Part shown: positions 33,882 to 43,414 of the stretch, piece by piece
How positions within the stretch are numbered: the stretch's first letter is position 1
Layout of the letters: every line of letters starts with the position of its first letter
NCBI RefSeq assembly: GCF_001650905.1
Contig: NZ_LXYG01000015.1
Location: forward strand, 37,232-101,231
DNA: 64,000 nt
Source: Balneola sp. EhC07
GTDB lineage: Bacteria; Bacteroidota; Rhodothermia; Balneolales; Balneolaceae
Direction: 5' to 3'
Notes under the pieces: model-generated
What the model was told of the DNA's origin: nothing
Seen by the model: only the letters and a program-made list of their open reading frames with translations
Database searches by the model: none
Position numbers and translations under genes: made by a program

Positions 33882-34709
33882 TTAGTCTTCATTATCTGAA
33901 AAAGCTTTATCCAGCTTCTTCTTTCTTTGCTTAACAGCAACTCTGCTTATGAGAATAGAAAACTCATAAAGTACAAGCAAAGGAATCCCGATCAGGATCT
34001 GAGATACCGGATCAGGTGGGGTTAAAAAAGCAGCTAATACCAAACTGGCAATCACAGCATGCCTTCTGAATTTTCTGAGGAGTTCAGGGGTTAACAAGCC
34101 GATCTTGCTAAGTGAATAACTGATAATCGGAATTTGGAAAATCATTCCGCAGGAAATCACCCAAGTAGTGAGAGAACTAAAGTAAGCGTTTATATCAAAA
34201 TCGTTTCTTATCACATCGGAGATCTGGAATTGAGTAAAGAACTGGAGCGCAAATGGAACCAGAATTAAGTAACCGAATGAAATTCCGATCACAAAAAAGA
34301 AAGTGATAAAGAAAGCTGTTAAAAAGGTTTTTCTTTTGGTCGTAACTTCAAATGCAGGTTCAATGAACGACCAGATCTGATAAAAGAAGACAGGAGATCC
34401 GATCACAAACCCAACCACAAATAAGACTCCCCAAAAGGTGAAAAATTGTCCCGGCAACCTTCTGCTTTGCAAAGTAAGATCAATTGCATCGATCCGGATC
34501 AGATCATACATGAAAAAAGTTGATTTAGTAGGACCTAACAGAATATCATTCACAAAAAAGTCTGAGAAGAAGAACGCAATAATTACTCCAAATAGAACTC
34601 CAGCCATACCTTTTATGATTCGCCAGCGGAGTTCCTCTAAGTGCTCCAGAAACGACATATCTTTAGTTCGATCTTCCACTTTTGGAGCTTTAGGGAGGTT
34701 TTTTTCCAT
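33882..34709 (-). CDS. tatC: Sec-independent protein translocase TatC
   Basis: The substrate-binding core of the twin-arginine translocase, which exports folded proteins; six transmembrane segments are visible. The signature SFLEHLEELRWRIIKG near the N-terminus and FEVTTKRKTFL are typical. The protein is about 275 residues. The frame is open to TTG 34727, but ATG 34709 (MEKNLPKAP) is preferred; TTG has a GGGG upstream and remains possible. No tatA/B gene is seen in the window. It is in line with glyA and rpiB, probably one transcript. Confidence 0.93.
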   Translation of the reverse strand: MEKNLPKAPKVEDRTKDMSFLEHLEELRWRIIKGMAGVLFGVIIAFFFSDFFVNDILLGPTKSTFFMYDLIRIDAIDLTLQSRRLPGQFFTFWGVLFVVGFVIGSPVFFYQIWSFIEPAFEVTTKRKTFLTAFFITFFFVIGISFGYLILVPFALQFFTQFQISDVIRNDFDINAYFSSLTTWVISCGMIFQIPIISYSLSKIGLLTPELLRKFRRHAVIASLVLAAFLTPPDPVSQILIGIPLLVLYEFSILISRVAVKQRKKKLDKAFSDNED

Positions 34710-34736
34710 TATTTGTCGTTCTGCCAAATCTACCCC

Positions 34737-36035
34737 TTAAACAGTTGCAAAATCATACAATGGAAAATTTTCACAAAGTGCTTCTACTTCTTTGGCAACA
34801 GAATTGTGAACTGATTCATCGTTTGGGCTTTGTATCACTTTATCTACCAGTTTTGCAACTTGTTTGAACTCAGCTTCACCAAATCCTCTGGTTGTCATTG
34901 CGGGCGATCCTATTCGGATACCTGAAGTTACGAAAGGACTTTCTGTATCGAATGGTACCATGTTTTTATTGACAGTGATAGCAGCTTTTCCGAGCGCTTC
35001 TTCTGCAATCTTTCCTGTTACTCCTTTATTTCTCAAATCGATCAGTATGAGATGATTATCCGTTCCGCCACTTACTATTTCGTAACCCATTTCCACGAAC
35101 TGAGCTGACATGGCCTTGGCATTTTTCTGAACCTGAGTTTGATACTCTTTGAAATCTTCCTGTAATGCCTCACCATACGACACTGCCTTTGCTGCAATAA
35201 TATGCATCAGCGGACCGCCCTGAGTTCCCGGGAACACTGCTGAATCCAACACTTCACTCCAGTTTTTAACTCTGCCTGATTTGGGAGCTACCACACCTAA
35301 TTCATTTTCACCATCTTTACCAACCAGGATCATTCCGCCACGTGGTCCGCGTAAAGTTTTATGCGTGGTAGTAGTTACAACATGAGCATGTGGAAGGGGA
35401 TTCTTTAAATTACCGACAGCTATCAATCCGGCAGTATGAGCCATATCCATCCATAAAAAAGCGCCTACCTCATCTGCAATACTTCTGAAAGCTTCGTAAT
35501 CATAATCTCTGGAATAAGCAGAGGCTCCAATTGATATCATCTTTGGGTTTACAGCTTTAGCTTTTTCACGGATCTTGTTGTAATCAAGTCTTCCGGTTTC
35601 TTTCTCTACACCATAAAATTCAGGCTTAAAATAAATTCCGGAAAAATTTACATGAGAACCATGAGTTAGATGACCGCCATGAGAAAGATCAAAACCAAGC
35701 AGTGTGTCGCCCGGTTTCATGAAAGCAAGATAAACGGCAGCATTTGCAGTTGCACCGGAATGCGGCTGAACGTTTACCCAATCAGCATTAAATAGCTTTT
35801 TAGCACGATCTCTGGCAATATCTTCTACAACATCAGCATATTCACAACCGCCGTAATATCGTTTTCCGGGATAACCCTCAGCGTATTTATTGGTTAAAAC
35901 ACTACCGGCAGCTTGCATCACTGCTTTTGAAGCAAAGTTTTCAGAAGCAATTAATTCCAGATTAAAATTTTGTCGGTTTGTTTCTTTTTCGAGTTGTTCA
36001 AAGATTGCCGGATCCTGCTGCTTTAATGATTTCAT
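34737..36035 (-). CDS. glyA: Serine hydroxymethyltransferase
   Basis: A PLP enzyme converting serine and tetrahydrofolate to glycine and methylene-tetrahydrofolate. It is 432 residues, the full family length. Landmarks are [75 protein letters not shown], and the PLP lysine in [15 protein letters not shown]. It lies between rpiB and tatC with gaps of 8 and 27 bases, which indicates an operon. Confidence 0.97.
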   Translation of the reverse strand: MKSLKQQDPAIFEQLEKETNRQNFNLELIASENFASKAVMQAAGSVLTNKYAEGYPGKRYYGGCEYADVVEDIARDRAKKLFNADWVNVQPHSGATANAAVYLAFMKPGDTLLGFDLSHGGHLTHGSHVNFSGIYFKPEFYGVEKETGRLDYNKIREKAKAVNPKMISIGASAYSRDYDYEAFRSIADEVGAFLWMDMAHTAGLIAVGNLKNPLPHAHVVTTTTHKTLRGPRGGMILVGKDGENELGVVAPKSGRVKNWSEVLDSAVFPGTQGGPLMHIIAAKAVSYGEALQEDFKEYQTQVQKNAKAMSAQFVEMGYEIVSGGTDNHLILIDLRNKGVTGKIAEEALGKAAITVNKNMVPFDTESPFVTSGIRIGSPAMTTRGFGEAEFKQVAKLVDKVIQSPNDESVHNSVAKEVEALCENFPLYDFATV

Positions 36036-36043
36036 TCCAAGAA

Positions 36044-36484
36044 TTACTTTTGCGTAAGAGTTTCAATTTTATTTACACGACGCTCATGTCGCCCACCTTC
36101 AAATTCAGTATCTAGCCAAATTTTTAAAATTTCTTTTATCTGATTTTCGTCTAATTCGCGACCCGGAAGACACATTATATTTGCATTGTTATGTAATCGG
36201 GTCATCTCAGCAGATTGAGAAGAGTACACTAAACCCGCTCGTACTTTTGGATACTTGTTTGCAGTCATACATACACCTTGGCCGCTTCCACAGACCAGAA
36301 TTCCCTGATCGTATTCACCGTCATTTACTCTTTTAGCTACTTGTACAGCAAAATCAGGGTAGTCCACTGAGTCTTCAGAATGAGTACCAAAATCAACAGG
36401 AGTGTGTCCCATCTCTTCAAGTATTTTTCTAACGGTTTCTTTGCCGGGGTATCCTGCGTGATCGCTTGCTATGGGTATGATCAT
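36044..36484 (-). CDS. rpiB: Ribose-5-phosphate isomerase B
   Basis: Interconverts ribose 5-phosphate and ribulose 5-phosphate in the pentose phosphate pathway. It is a 146-residue RpiB/LacAB-type protein with [12 protein letters not shown] at the start, [18 protein letters not shown], the catalytic cysteine region [32 protein letters not shown] and the basic GGRHERRV close to the end. It is the first gene of the rpiB-glyA-tatC line, and its start region is divergent to the inositol-phosphatase-family gene. Confidence 0.95.
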   Translation of the reverse strand: MIIPIASDHAGYPGKETVRKILEEMGHTPVDFGTHSEDSVDYPDFAVQVAKRVNDGEYDQGILVCGSGQGVCMTANKYPKVRAGLVYSSQSAEMTRLHNNANIMCLPGRELDENQIKEILKIWLDTEFEGGRHERRVNKIETLTQK

Positions 36485-36579
36485 GGGATCAGATTAATGT
36501 GAAATGATTAGTTCAAATATCTCTAAAATTTCACTTAGTTTAAAGAACTCAATTCGGAAATAGTTTAACAGTCAGGCTA

Positions 36580-37377
36580 GTGTCAAAAAAATATCAGAAA
36601 GAACTTGAAACAGCTAAAGAAGCAGCTAAAAAAGCTTCTGAAATAATTCACCAATATTCTTCTTCAAGATCATTTAGTGTAGAGTTGAAAGGAAAAAATG
36701 ATCTTGTTACAGAAGCAGATGTGGCTTCAGAAAAAGAAATCATTCGTATCATAAAAAATGAATTTCCTGAAGATGATTTCTTAGCTGAGGAATCGAATAC
36801 GAAAACGAAATTGCCGGATGGGAGAGTTTGGATCATAGATCCTATTGATGGTACTACTAATTTCGCTCATGGTTTTCCGATCTATTGTATTTCAATTGCG
36901 CTTTGGGTAGACGGTGTTCCCAAAGTTGGTTTAGTCAAAGAAGTAGCAAAAGGTGAGTTGTTTTGTGCAATAGAAGGGGAAGGGGCTTTTCTGGATGGAA
37001 AAGAAATAAAAATATCAGACCAAACCGACCCTTCTAGATCTTTAATTGGAACGGGCTTTCCGTACACTGCTTTTGAGCATGTAGATGATTATTTAAATCT
37101 TCTAAAAAGTCTTATGAAAAATACACACGGATTAAGGAGACCAGGAGCCGCTTCATATGATCTTTGTTGTGTTGCAGCTGGGCGGTTTGACGGCTTTTTC
37201 GAATATGGACTCAGTCCGTGGGATGTGGCAGCCGGAGCATTAATCATACAAGAAGCCGGTGGGTTAGTAACAGATTGGAACAGTGGAGAAGACTGGTTAT
37301 TCGGACAAAGTATAATTTCCGGGAACCCCGAAATAGTTCAGTTTTTACAAACTCAAATAAATCAGTATTTCAAATAA
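36580..37377 (+). CDS. Inositol monophosphatase family protein (SuhB-like)
   Basis: A Mg2+-dependent sugar-phosphate phosphatase of 265 residues. The first metal/acid signature is LVTEADVASEKEI with FLAEES; the core motif is WIIDPIDGTTNFAHGFP, and the second site is LSPWDVAAGALIIQEAGG. Substrate could be inositol-1-phosphate or another sugar phosphate. The start is GTG at 36580 (VSKKYQKELETAK); no ATG fits better. The stop overlaps that of the convergent methyltransferase by eight bases. Confidence 0.92.
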   Translation: MSKKYQKELETAKEAAKKASEIIHQYSSSRSFSVELKGKNDLVTEADVASEKEIIRIIKNEFPEDDFLAEESNTKTKLPDGRVWIIDPIDGTTNFAHGFPIYCISIALWVDGVPKVGLVKEVAKGELFCAIEGEGAFLDGKEIKISDQTDPSRSLIGTGFPYTAFEHVDDYLNLLKSLMKNTHGLRRPGAASYDLCCVAAGRFDGFFEYGLSPWDVAAGALIIQEAGGLVTDWNSGEDWLFGQSIISGNPEIVQFLQTQINQYFK

Positions 37378-39001
37378 GTGTGGTGTTTTTGCCTTGTAAT
37401 AAATTGATGGTTACTGTTGCATAATCAGTATCCGGGAATTTTTGACAAAGTTTGTTATTGGCAACCAAGCCTGCTTCATTAATAATTTTGTTGAACACTT
37501 CAACTTCTACTATATATTGATCAGAAAAACCATGAGTGGCATCGTACGCTGTTGCAGCAGTCTTGCCAAGGTTGTTAGCTGTTACATTTGGCGGAACGGT
37601 ATGAAGTTCAATAACCAGTAAGCCAAACTTTTTAATGTAAGGCTCCCATTTTTTGAAATGCTCGAGTAAAGAATCTTCAATTGTATTGTTGCTTATGCAT
37701 TCTCCCCGAAATGCAAAAGCACCCGTGGACTCACTCACTCTGTTTTGAGTTTTAATTTCAGGTTCTTCGTAGATCCTGTTGTGGTCCAGAAAAGTTCTGA
37801 CATTCAAAAGATATTTAAGATCAACATCATAGTTCTCTATTAACTCTTTGGCAAGAAGGTCTGGTTTTCCAATGTCTCCCCAGATAACTTTTGCCCAGAT
37901 ATCAGCTTGAATAAGATTGGCCTTTGTGATCTTTAAAGCAGCTTCGTTATAATCTGACCCTACAAGTATCAGCGGATGTTCATCCAACATTTTTCCGCGA
38001 AGAGTATGCTTTTCGATCACATCAAATAAATGCTGAATAAAAGCTCCGTTACCACAACCCATATCCAGCACACCCTTGGGTTGATCGGTTATGGGTTGAT
38101 TAAAAATCTCAATAATAATTTCATCCACAACTTTAAAATAAGCGGAATGTGCTCCTCCGCTGCCCCAAACATTCATTTCACGATCCACATGCTTTTCAGG
38201 TTCACCCGGCTTTGTATCTCTAATTTTTTCAGGATCTCCGAAAATGAGTTCTTCAATATTTCTGAACATGGGTAAGTAAGAAACAGTAACTCCGTATGCA
38301 CTCGCTCTTTTTGCGAAAAACAATCCAATATCTGTAAACTGATAAGTGCCATTTTTTTCCTTGAACCATCCCAAGTATCGTAACATATCAAGGATCTTCT
38401 TGAATCTTTCCGGTTCTTCATGAAACTCCTCAGGACGGAAGTTTGCCTCCATAAAATATTTATGAAACATTCCACTCATTCCCAGAAAAACGATAACCGG
38501 CCCTAAAAGAACTCCCTCAATATGTTTTAAAATCTGCTGCTGTACTTCTTTTTCAATTCCTTTTACGGTTTGATCTATACCATAGCTTTCCTGATATCCG
38601 GAGAAAGCTTTTCCCATCTTGGATAAAGGTACATCTCCGAAGTTTTTGGGATGAAGCCCTTCGTAATAATTGATGAGCTCTACTGCGTTTTCATAAAGGG
38701 GAATATATTTACAAGCGAGTTCGGTTTTATCATTTACAGCAAAAGTAATTTTATCAGCTTTGTTGTCAATATTTTGAACTAACCAACCTTGTGAAGCGAG
38801 TATTCTGAGTGCAATATTCATGTACCCTTCATTAGCATCGAATTTCTCAGAAATATCAGAAAGCGATACCTCTCCATTTTTGATCAGATGATCCAGAATC
38901 CCTTTTTTGAAAAGGATCAAAGCCGAAGGAGCGGTTCCAATTCCATCTAAGTGTCGAAAAATTGTGCTCCGGTGTATTTTTTGTTCGTCTTTGCTAAGCA
39001 T
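37370..39001 (-). CDS. SAM-dependent methyltransferase with winged-helix N-domain
   Basis: A 543-residue protein. The N-terminal ~100 residues look like the winged-helix dimerisation domain of O-methyltransferases (LILFKKGILDHLIKNGEVSL, LASQGWLV). The methyltransferase core begins near residue 310 with GVLDMGCGNGAFIQHLFD, then ILVGSDYNEAALKI. The middle holds an extra ~150 residues that I cannot assign. The substrate is unknown; polyketide-type or small-molecule O/C-methylation are possibilities. Its ATG shares one base with the TGA of bshB1 (TGATG), which implies translational coupling with the bacillithiol gene. Confidence 0.83.
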   Translation of the reverse strand: MLSKDEQKIHRSTIFRHLDGIGTAPSALILFKKGILDHLIKNGEVSLSDISEKFDANEGYMNIALRILASQGWLVQNIDNKADKITFAVNDKTELACKYIPLYENAVELINYYEGLHPKNFGDVPLSKMGKAFSGYQESYGIDQTVKGIEKEVQQQILKHIEGVLLGPVIVFLGMSGMFHKYFMEANFRPEEFHEEPERFKKILDMLRYLGWFKEKNGTYQFTDIGLFFAKRASAYGVTVSYLPMFRNIEELIFGDPEKIRDTKPGEPEKHVDREMNVWGSGGAHSAYFKVVDEIIIEIFNQPITDQPKGVLDMGCGNGAFIQHLFDVIEKHTLRGKMLDEHPLILVGSDYNEAALKITKANLIQADIWAKVIWGDIGKPDLLAKELIENYDVDLKYLLNVRTFLDHNRIYEEPEIKTQNRVSESTGAFAFRGECISNNTIEDSLLEHFKKWEPYIKKFGLLVIELHTVPPNVTANNLGKTAATAYDATHGFSDQYIVEVEVFNKIINEAGLVANNKLCQKFPDTDYATVTINLLQGKNTTLI

Positions 39002-39729
39002 CAGCTGTTAGCTTTATTACTAAAGAATTCATCAAAAGAAGATAAAGGAGCAGGTCCGTTATAGTATTTCAGAGGTTCACCGAATTCGAATCCTGCCAAG
39101 TGACCAAAATAACGGGCTCGTGCTTCAAGCTGTTTGAAGTAAGATGGAGTTGAGATATAAGTCTCAGGTTCTTGCCCTGCACTCTCAACATTGAATTGTG
39201 TATCAAAAGCTAACACCGCTTTCTTTTTAGATTCCCAAGTCTCAGAAATATCAAAAATAAAATCCGGTTCAAATGGTCGGTCCTGCATATAATGTAAGAG
39301 ATGCTTCGGGCGCCATTCTTTGAGTCCATCGGTTTCAATTTTCCTAAGCCCTGAATAGAACAAAGAATCCAAAACAAGTTGAGTAGACTTTCCATGATCA
39401 GGATGACGGTCATGAGGAGCTCCGGTAATACAGACAGAAGGCTGTGTTTTTCTTACCTCGGCTATAATCTTTAATTGATTGGCTCTGGTATTTTCAAGTA
39501 TTGAATCTCCAAGGTTAAGATTTTGTCTGTATGACAATCCCAAAATTTCGGAAGCAAGCTCAGCTTCTTTTTTCCTGGTTTCGGTAGTTCCCCTGGTTCC
39601 CATTTCACCTAGTGTAAGATCAATTACCCCAACTTTTTTCCCCTGATCTGTTAGCGCACAAATGGTTCCTCCAATATTTAATTCAGCGTCATCCGGATGA
39701 GCTGCAAATACCAAAACGTCTAATTTCAT
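39001..39729 (-). CDS. bshB1: Bacillithiol biosynthesis deacetylase BshB1
   Basis: Zinc-dependent LmbE/PIG-L-family enzyme that deacetylates GlcNAc-malate in bacillithiol synthesis. It is 242 residues with the metal motif FAAHPDDAELNIGGT, GEMGTRGTTETRKKEA (a BshB1 hallmark), APHDRHPDHGKST and LHYMQDRPFEPDFI. The tail FGEPLKYYNGP is also typical of the family. BshA and BshC are not in the window, so the pathway is only implied. The downstream methyltransferase gene is coupled through TGATG. Confidence 0.93.
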   Translation of the reverse strand: MKLDVLVFAAHPDDAELNIGGTICALTDQGKKVGVIDLTLGEMGTRGTTETRKKEAELASEILGLSYRQNLNLGDSILENTRANQLKIIAEVRKTQPSVCITGAPHDRHPDHGKSTQLVLDSLFYSGLRKIETDGLKEWRPKHLLHYMQDRPFEPDFIFDISETWESKKKAVLAFDTQFNVESAGQEPETYISTPSYFKQLEARARYFGHLAGFEFGEPLKYYNGPAPLSSFDEFFSNKANS

Positions 39730-39822
39730 AAAATGAGAATTTCATCTAAAATTAATTCATAAGTTAGTGTAACGTTATTGAAATACGCCCGTACTAACTC
39801 GACAATTATACCAAATTATCTT

Positions 39823-41046
39823 ATGAGATTTTTAAATAGCTTGCTCGAAGGGATCAAGATTGCTTTTTTAGCACTTAGTATCAATAAAACCAGATCTTTT
39901 CTTACCGCGCTTTGTATCATTATTGGAATTACTATGGTTTCTGTGGTTGATGCAGTAACTACAGGAATGGATGAATCTTTCGATAACAGTATGGCAATGC
40001 TGGGTACTAATGTGGTTTATATTGAGAAATGGCCTTGGGATGATGATATGGATTGGTGGGAAATTGCAGGTCGTAAAGAGATGAAAATTGAATATGTAGA
40101 TTTTTTGGCGGAACGAACTAAATACGCCTCAAATATTTCCGCTTCTGCAAATACTAATGTGAATATCAGGTATAAGGATAAAAATGCAGAACGTGTACAG
40201 TTATCTGGTACTACATCAAATCATCTGGATGTGCAAGGATTGGATATTGCTGAGGGCAGAATGTACACCCAGGAAGAGGTAAGAACTGCTGCAAATGTAG
40301 TTGTAGTGGGAGCGTCACTAAAAGAAGCTCTTTTTGAAGAACAAGATGCACTTGGAAAACAAATTCGAATCGGAGGGCAAAGATTCATAGTTATTGGAGT
40401 ATTGGAAAAGCAAGGTAGTTTTTTAGGGCTTGGGGATGCTGATAATGTAGCTCTGATTCCAATTTATGCATTTAATGAGGTTTATGGCTTAAGAAGAGGG
40501 ATACAATTGGGAGTTAAATTTCCTGATGAAGCAGCTTTACAAGAAGGAGAATATGAAATTGAAGGGCTTATGCGACAGGTTCGACAATTAGATGCTACAG
40601 CGGAAAATGATTTTGCTATAAATAAACCCGAAGCTTTTAAAGAATTACTGGAAGGATTTAAAAGAATTCTATACTTAGTTGGGTTCGGGCTGGTAGGGCT
40701 TTCTTTGTTAATAGGAGGAATCGGAGTTATGAATATAATGTTTGTATCCGTGAGGGAGCGTACTAAAGAAATCGGAATTCGTAAAGCAGTAGGAGCAAAA
40801 TCTTGGGAGATCCTGAGTCAGTTTTTAATTGAAGCGATTGCTATTTGTGTATCTGGTGGGGTAATTGGTGTGGGACTTGCCGCAATAGCAACATTTTTTA
40901 TAGATAAAGCATTTACTGCTACGATGAATTTTGGAGTGGTTGGATTTGCGTTCTTAATTTGCACAATGGTTGGTGTAGTATTTGGTTTTATACCTGCGTA
41001 CAGAGCCGCTAAATCGGACCCAATAGAATCACTTAGATTTGAATAA
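39823..41046 (+). CDS. MacB-type ABC transporter permease, first copy
   Basis: A 407-residue permease with one N-terminal transmembrane helix (SFLTALCIIIGITMVSV), a large extracytoplasmic MacB_PCD domain (about 50-270) and three C-terminal helices of the FtsX type. The coupling segment RERTKEIGIRKAVGAK is the usual ATPase contact. The frame is open to TTG 39778, but ATG 39823 gives an N-terminus matching the 407-residue sister gene, so it was chosen. The last base pair of the stop is shared with the next ATG (TAATG). It probably pairs with the sister permease. Confidence 0.93.
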   Translation: MRFLNSLLEGIKIAFLALSINKTRSFLTALCIIIGITMVSVVDAVTTGMDESFDNSMAMLGTNVVYIEKWPWDDDMDWWEIAGRKEMKIEYVDFLAERTKYASNISASANTNVNIRYKDKNAERVQLSGTTSNHLDVQGLDIAEGRMYTQEEVRTAANVVVVGASLKEALFEEQDALGKQIRIGGQRFIVIGVLEKQGSFLGLGDADNVALIPIYAFNEVYGLRRGIQLGVKFPDEAALQEGEYEIEGLMRQVRQLDATAENDFAINKPEAFKELLEGFKRILYLVGFGLVGLSLLIGGIGVMNIMFVSVRERTKEIGIRKAVGAKSWEILSQFLIEAIAICVSGGVIGVGLAAIATFFIDKAFTATMNFGVVGFAFLICTMVGVVFGFIPAYRAAKSDPIESLRFE

Positions 41047-42269
41047 TGAATTTTAAAGAAACTTTTTCTCAAGCGTCAAGCTCACTAAGAGCAAATAAAA
41101 TACGTTCCTTCCTAACTCTTCTCGCGTTGGTTATAGGAGTTTTTTCGGTAATCGTGTCTACTACTGCTGTGGCGGTATTAGATAATTTCTTCAATAATAC
41201 TATGAGTATTCTGGGAAGTGATGTGATCACCGTTCAGAGAAACCCGGCCGTTCAAATGGGGCCAAGAGACGCCAGTTTAAGAAACAGAAAGCAGATCAAA
41301 TTTGAAGATGCTGAAGAACTGGACGAGCGAATGAGAATCGGAGAAGGAATGACACCGGCTACCAGTTTTAGTTTCACAAAGGTTGTTTACAAAGACAATG
41401 AAACGGATCCGAATGTAAGTATCAGGGGTGGAAATAATGAGTATTTTGCAAATAATGCATACGAGATCGAAGATGGAAGAAATTTCAATGAAGAGGATAT
41501 TCAGTACGCTCGACAAGTAGCCATTATTGGAAAAGATATTCAGAATGAGATTTTTAAAACAGAATATCCCCTTCAGAAAACAATAAGAATTGATGGGCGT
41601 CCATATACTGTAATAGCTGTTCTTGAGAAAAAGGGTCAAATATTCGGACAATCATTCGATAATATGGTTGTAATTCCTTACACAGCCGGAATTAATGCAT
41701 ATGGCGGAAACAGAGGAATTGGAATTCAGTTACGATCTCCTGAGATATCAATGATTCAACAAACAATAGACGAAGTAACCGGAATAATGAGGGTGATCAG
41801 AAAAGTAAACCCGGCAGAAGACAATGATTTTGAGATCGTTACCAATGATTCACTTACCGGAACTTTTGATCAATTTACTTCCATACTCTATTTGGCCGGT
41901 TTCGCTGTTGGGTTTATCACACTGCTTGGAGCGGGGGTAGGGGTTATGAATATTATGTTAGTTTCTGTAACTGAAAGAACAAGAGAGATCGGAGTCAGAA
42001 AAGCAGTTGGGGCTACTCGGAAAGCAATCGTGAATCAATTCCTGATGGAAGCGGTGTTTATTTGTCAGCTGGGAGGCTTAATTGGTCTTATTTTGGGTGT
42101 AGCAGGAGGAAATGTCATGGCCATTATAATTGATACCGAAGTGGTAATTCCTATTTATTCGGTTTTACTTAGCTTTTTTGGCATGTTGATTGTAGGGTTG
42201 ATTTTTGGTGTTTACCCTGCTTTTAAAGCCTCAAAGCTGGATCCGATCGAAAGTTTACGCTACGAATAA
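41046..42269 (+). CDS. MacB-type ABC transporter permease, second copy
   Basis: A paralogue of the previous gene with the same 407-residue length and layout: helix NKIRSFLTLLALVIGVFSV, periplasmic MacB_PCD domain, then FtsX helices. The ATPase contact is TERTREIGVRKAVGAT and the tail is ASKLDPIESLRYE. Because ATPase and permease are separate genes here, the two permeases most likely form a heterodimer powered by the ATPase at 46212. Export substrate unknown; the class covers lipoproteins, peptides and antibiotics. Confidence 0.93.
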   Translation: MNFKETFSQASSSLRANKIRSFLTLLALVIGVFSVIVSTTAVAVLDNFFNNTMSILGSDVITVQRNPAVQMGPRDASLRNRKQIKFEDAEELDERMRIGEGMTPATSFSFTKVVYKDNETDPNVSIRGGNNEYFANNAYEIEDGRNFNEEDIQYARQVAIIGKDIQNEIFKTEYPLQKTIRIDGRPYTVIAVLEKKGQIFGQSFDNMVVIPYTAGINAYGGNRGIGIQLRSPEISMIQQTIDEVTGIMRVIRKVNPAEDNDFEIVTNDSLTGTFDQFTSILYLAGFAVGFITLLGAGVGVMNIMLVSVTERTREIGVRKAVGATRKAIVNQFLMEAVFICQLGGLIGLILGVAGGNVMAIIIDTEVVIPIYSVLLSFFGMLIVGLIFGVYPAFKASKLDPIESLRYE

Positions 42270-42337
42270 CTTTTTGCAAAGGAACGATTTAAGCTTCCGT
42301 TCGTATTTGTTATCTTAAGAGAAAAAGGGCAATCAAT

Positions 42338-42553
42338 ATGAATGATGAAATTGTAAAAAATGTGACCGATAAGCTTGATTTAGCGCTTGAAAGAGGTAAA
42401 CAACTTATTGAAGATGAAGAAGTGCAGCAAAGAATTCAGGACCTGAAAAATGTAGCCGAGGAAACTGTCAGGAAACATCCAATCAAAAGTATTGTAGTAG
42501 GTCTGGCGGTTGGATTTTTAGTGGGTAAAGCTCTTTCAGGAGATGATGAGTGA
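42338..42553 (+). CDS. Small YqjD/ElaB-like (DUF883-type) membrane-anchored protein
   Basis: A 71-residue protein with an amphipathic, coiled-coil-like N-terminal half (DKLDLALERGKQLIEDEEVQ), then the RKHPIKSIVVGLAVGFLVGKAL tail, split here as RKHPIKSI and VVGLAVGFLVG. This one-helix C-terminal anchor with a glycine-rich end is the signature of ElaB/YqjD proteins, which bind ribosomes at the membrane in E. coli. Identity is based on layout and composition only. The stop overlaps the GTG that precedes the next gene. Confidence 0.7.
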   Translation: MNDEIVKNVTDKLDLALERGKQLIEDEEVQQRIQDLKNVAEETVRKHPIKSIVVGLAVGFLVGKALSGDDE

Positions 42554-42555
42554 TT

Positions 42556-42963
42556 ATGGACCAACTAGCTCAACGTATTAAGCAAGTGTCAAACGAATTA
42601 AAAGGATATGTGGAAACACGCATTGAACTTTTAATTCTAAATCTGAGTGATAAAGGAACGCTTTGGTTAGGTGATCTGATACAGCATACTTTCAATTTAA
42701 TCATTCTCGGAACCGGATTGTTATTTGGATTGATAGCACTTGGATTCTATTTAGGAGAACTTTTAAATAGTATGCCGGTAGGTTTTGGAATTATAGGTGG
42801 CTTTTTATTTTTAGTTGGATTGATCCTTATACTCTCCAAACCAAAAAATATATCCAGAAAAATTCAATCTCAGATCATGCATGACGTAATTGAAGCTTTA
42901 GACGCTAAGAAAGATACCGAAGAAATTAAATTTCTTGAAGAAAATAAAAACAGGGAATCGTAA
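42556..42963 (+). CDS. YqjE-like / holin superfamily III membrane protein
   Basis: A 135-residue protein with an N-terminal amphipathic region (LAQRIKQVSNELKGYVETRI) and two adjacent hydrophobic helices (LIILGTGLLFGLIALGFYLG and GFGIIGGFLFLVGLILIL). This fits the Phage_holin_3_6 / YqjE family. In E. coli yqjD-yqjE-yqjK are adjacent, as here. The frame reaches GTG 42550; ATG 42556 was preferred. Phage function is unlikely: no phage genes are near. Confidence 0.72.
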   Translation: MDQLAQRIKQVSNELKGYVETRIELLILNLSDKGTLWLGDLIQHTFNLIILGTGLLFGLIALGFYLGELLNSMPVGFGIIGGFLFLVGLILILSKPKNISRKIQSQIMHDVIEALDAKKDTEEIKFLEENKNRES

Positions 42964-42964
42964 A

Positions 42965-43294
42965 ATGGGCAGTTCAAGAGTATCAGAAATAGAGAAAAAG
43001 AAAATCGAGTTAGAAAACGAACTGGCACGAATTCAAGAAGGAATAGATAAATCTATTGACGGAGTTAAGGAAGAAGTAGTAGAAAATCTTGATCCCAAAA
43101 CGATTATAAGAAAGTATCCTCTTCATGTGTTGGGTGCTTCTGTTTTAGTTGGTTTTCTGATAGGGAAGCCAAAATCGTCAGGATCTTCATCAAATTCTTT
43201 ACTTGCTTCGGAACTAAAAAAAGCTCTTGCCAAAAAAGGGCTGTCAATGCTTAGTGACCTCATCGAAGGAAAAATGAATTCCCGAGAGAAATAG
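42965..43294 (+). CDS. Small hypothetical protein after the YqjD/YqjE-like pair
   Basis: A 109-residue protein. The first half is a likely coiled coil (SEIEKKKIELENELARIQEG) and the middle has a short hydrophobic stretch (HVLGASVLVGFLIGKPK) echoing the anchor of the 42338 gene. It then has a serine-rich linker and an amphipathic C-terminus. ATG 42965 lies one base after the previous stop and gives a natural start; a longer frame from TTG 42935 would overlap. It takes the position of YqjK, but I see no convincing sequence match. Confidence 0.6.
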   Translation: MGSSRVSEIEKKKIELENELARIQEGIDKSIDGVKEEVVENLDPKTIIRKYPLHVLGASVLVGFLIGKPKSSGSSSNSLLASELKKALAKKGLSMLSDLIEGKMNSREK

Positions 43295-43414
43295 AGATAA
43301 ATCTCGCCTAAACAATGGGGATGTTTTAGTTTTATTTAAAAATATCCTCAAAAACTGAAACTATATATTTATCAATTCGTGAAAGCGAATCATAAACACA
43401 AAAAGAATATTTCA

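Noticed and set aside
42550-42963. Holin-like protein as a sign of a prophage
   Set aside because: No other phage genes (terminase, capsid, integrase, lysin) are seen, and the YqjD/YqjE-like context explains it better.
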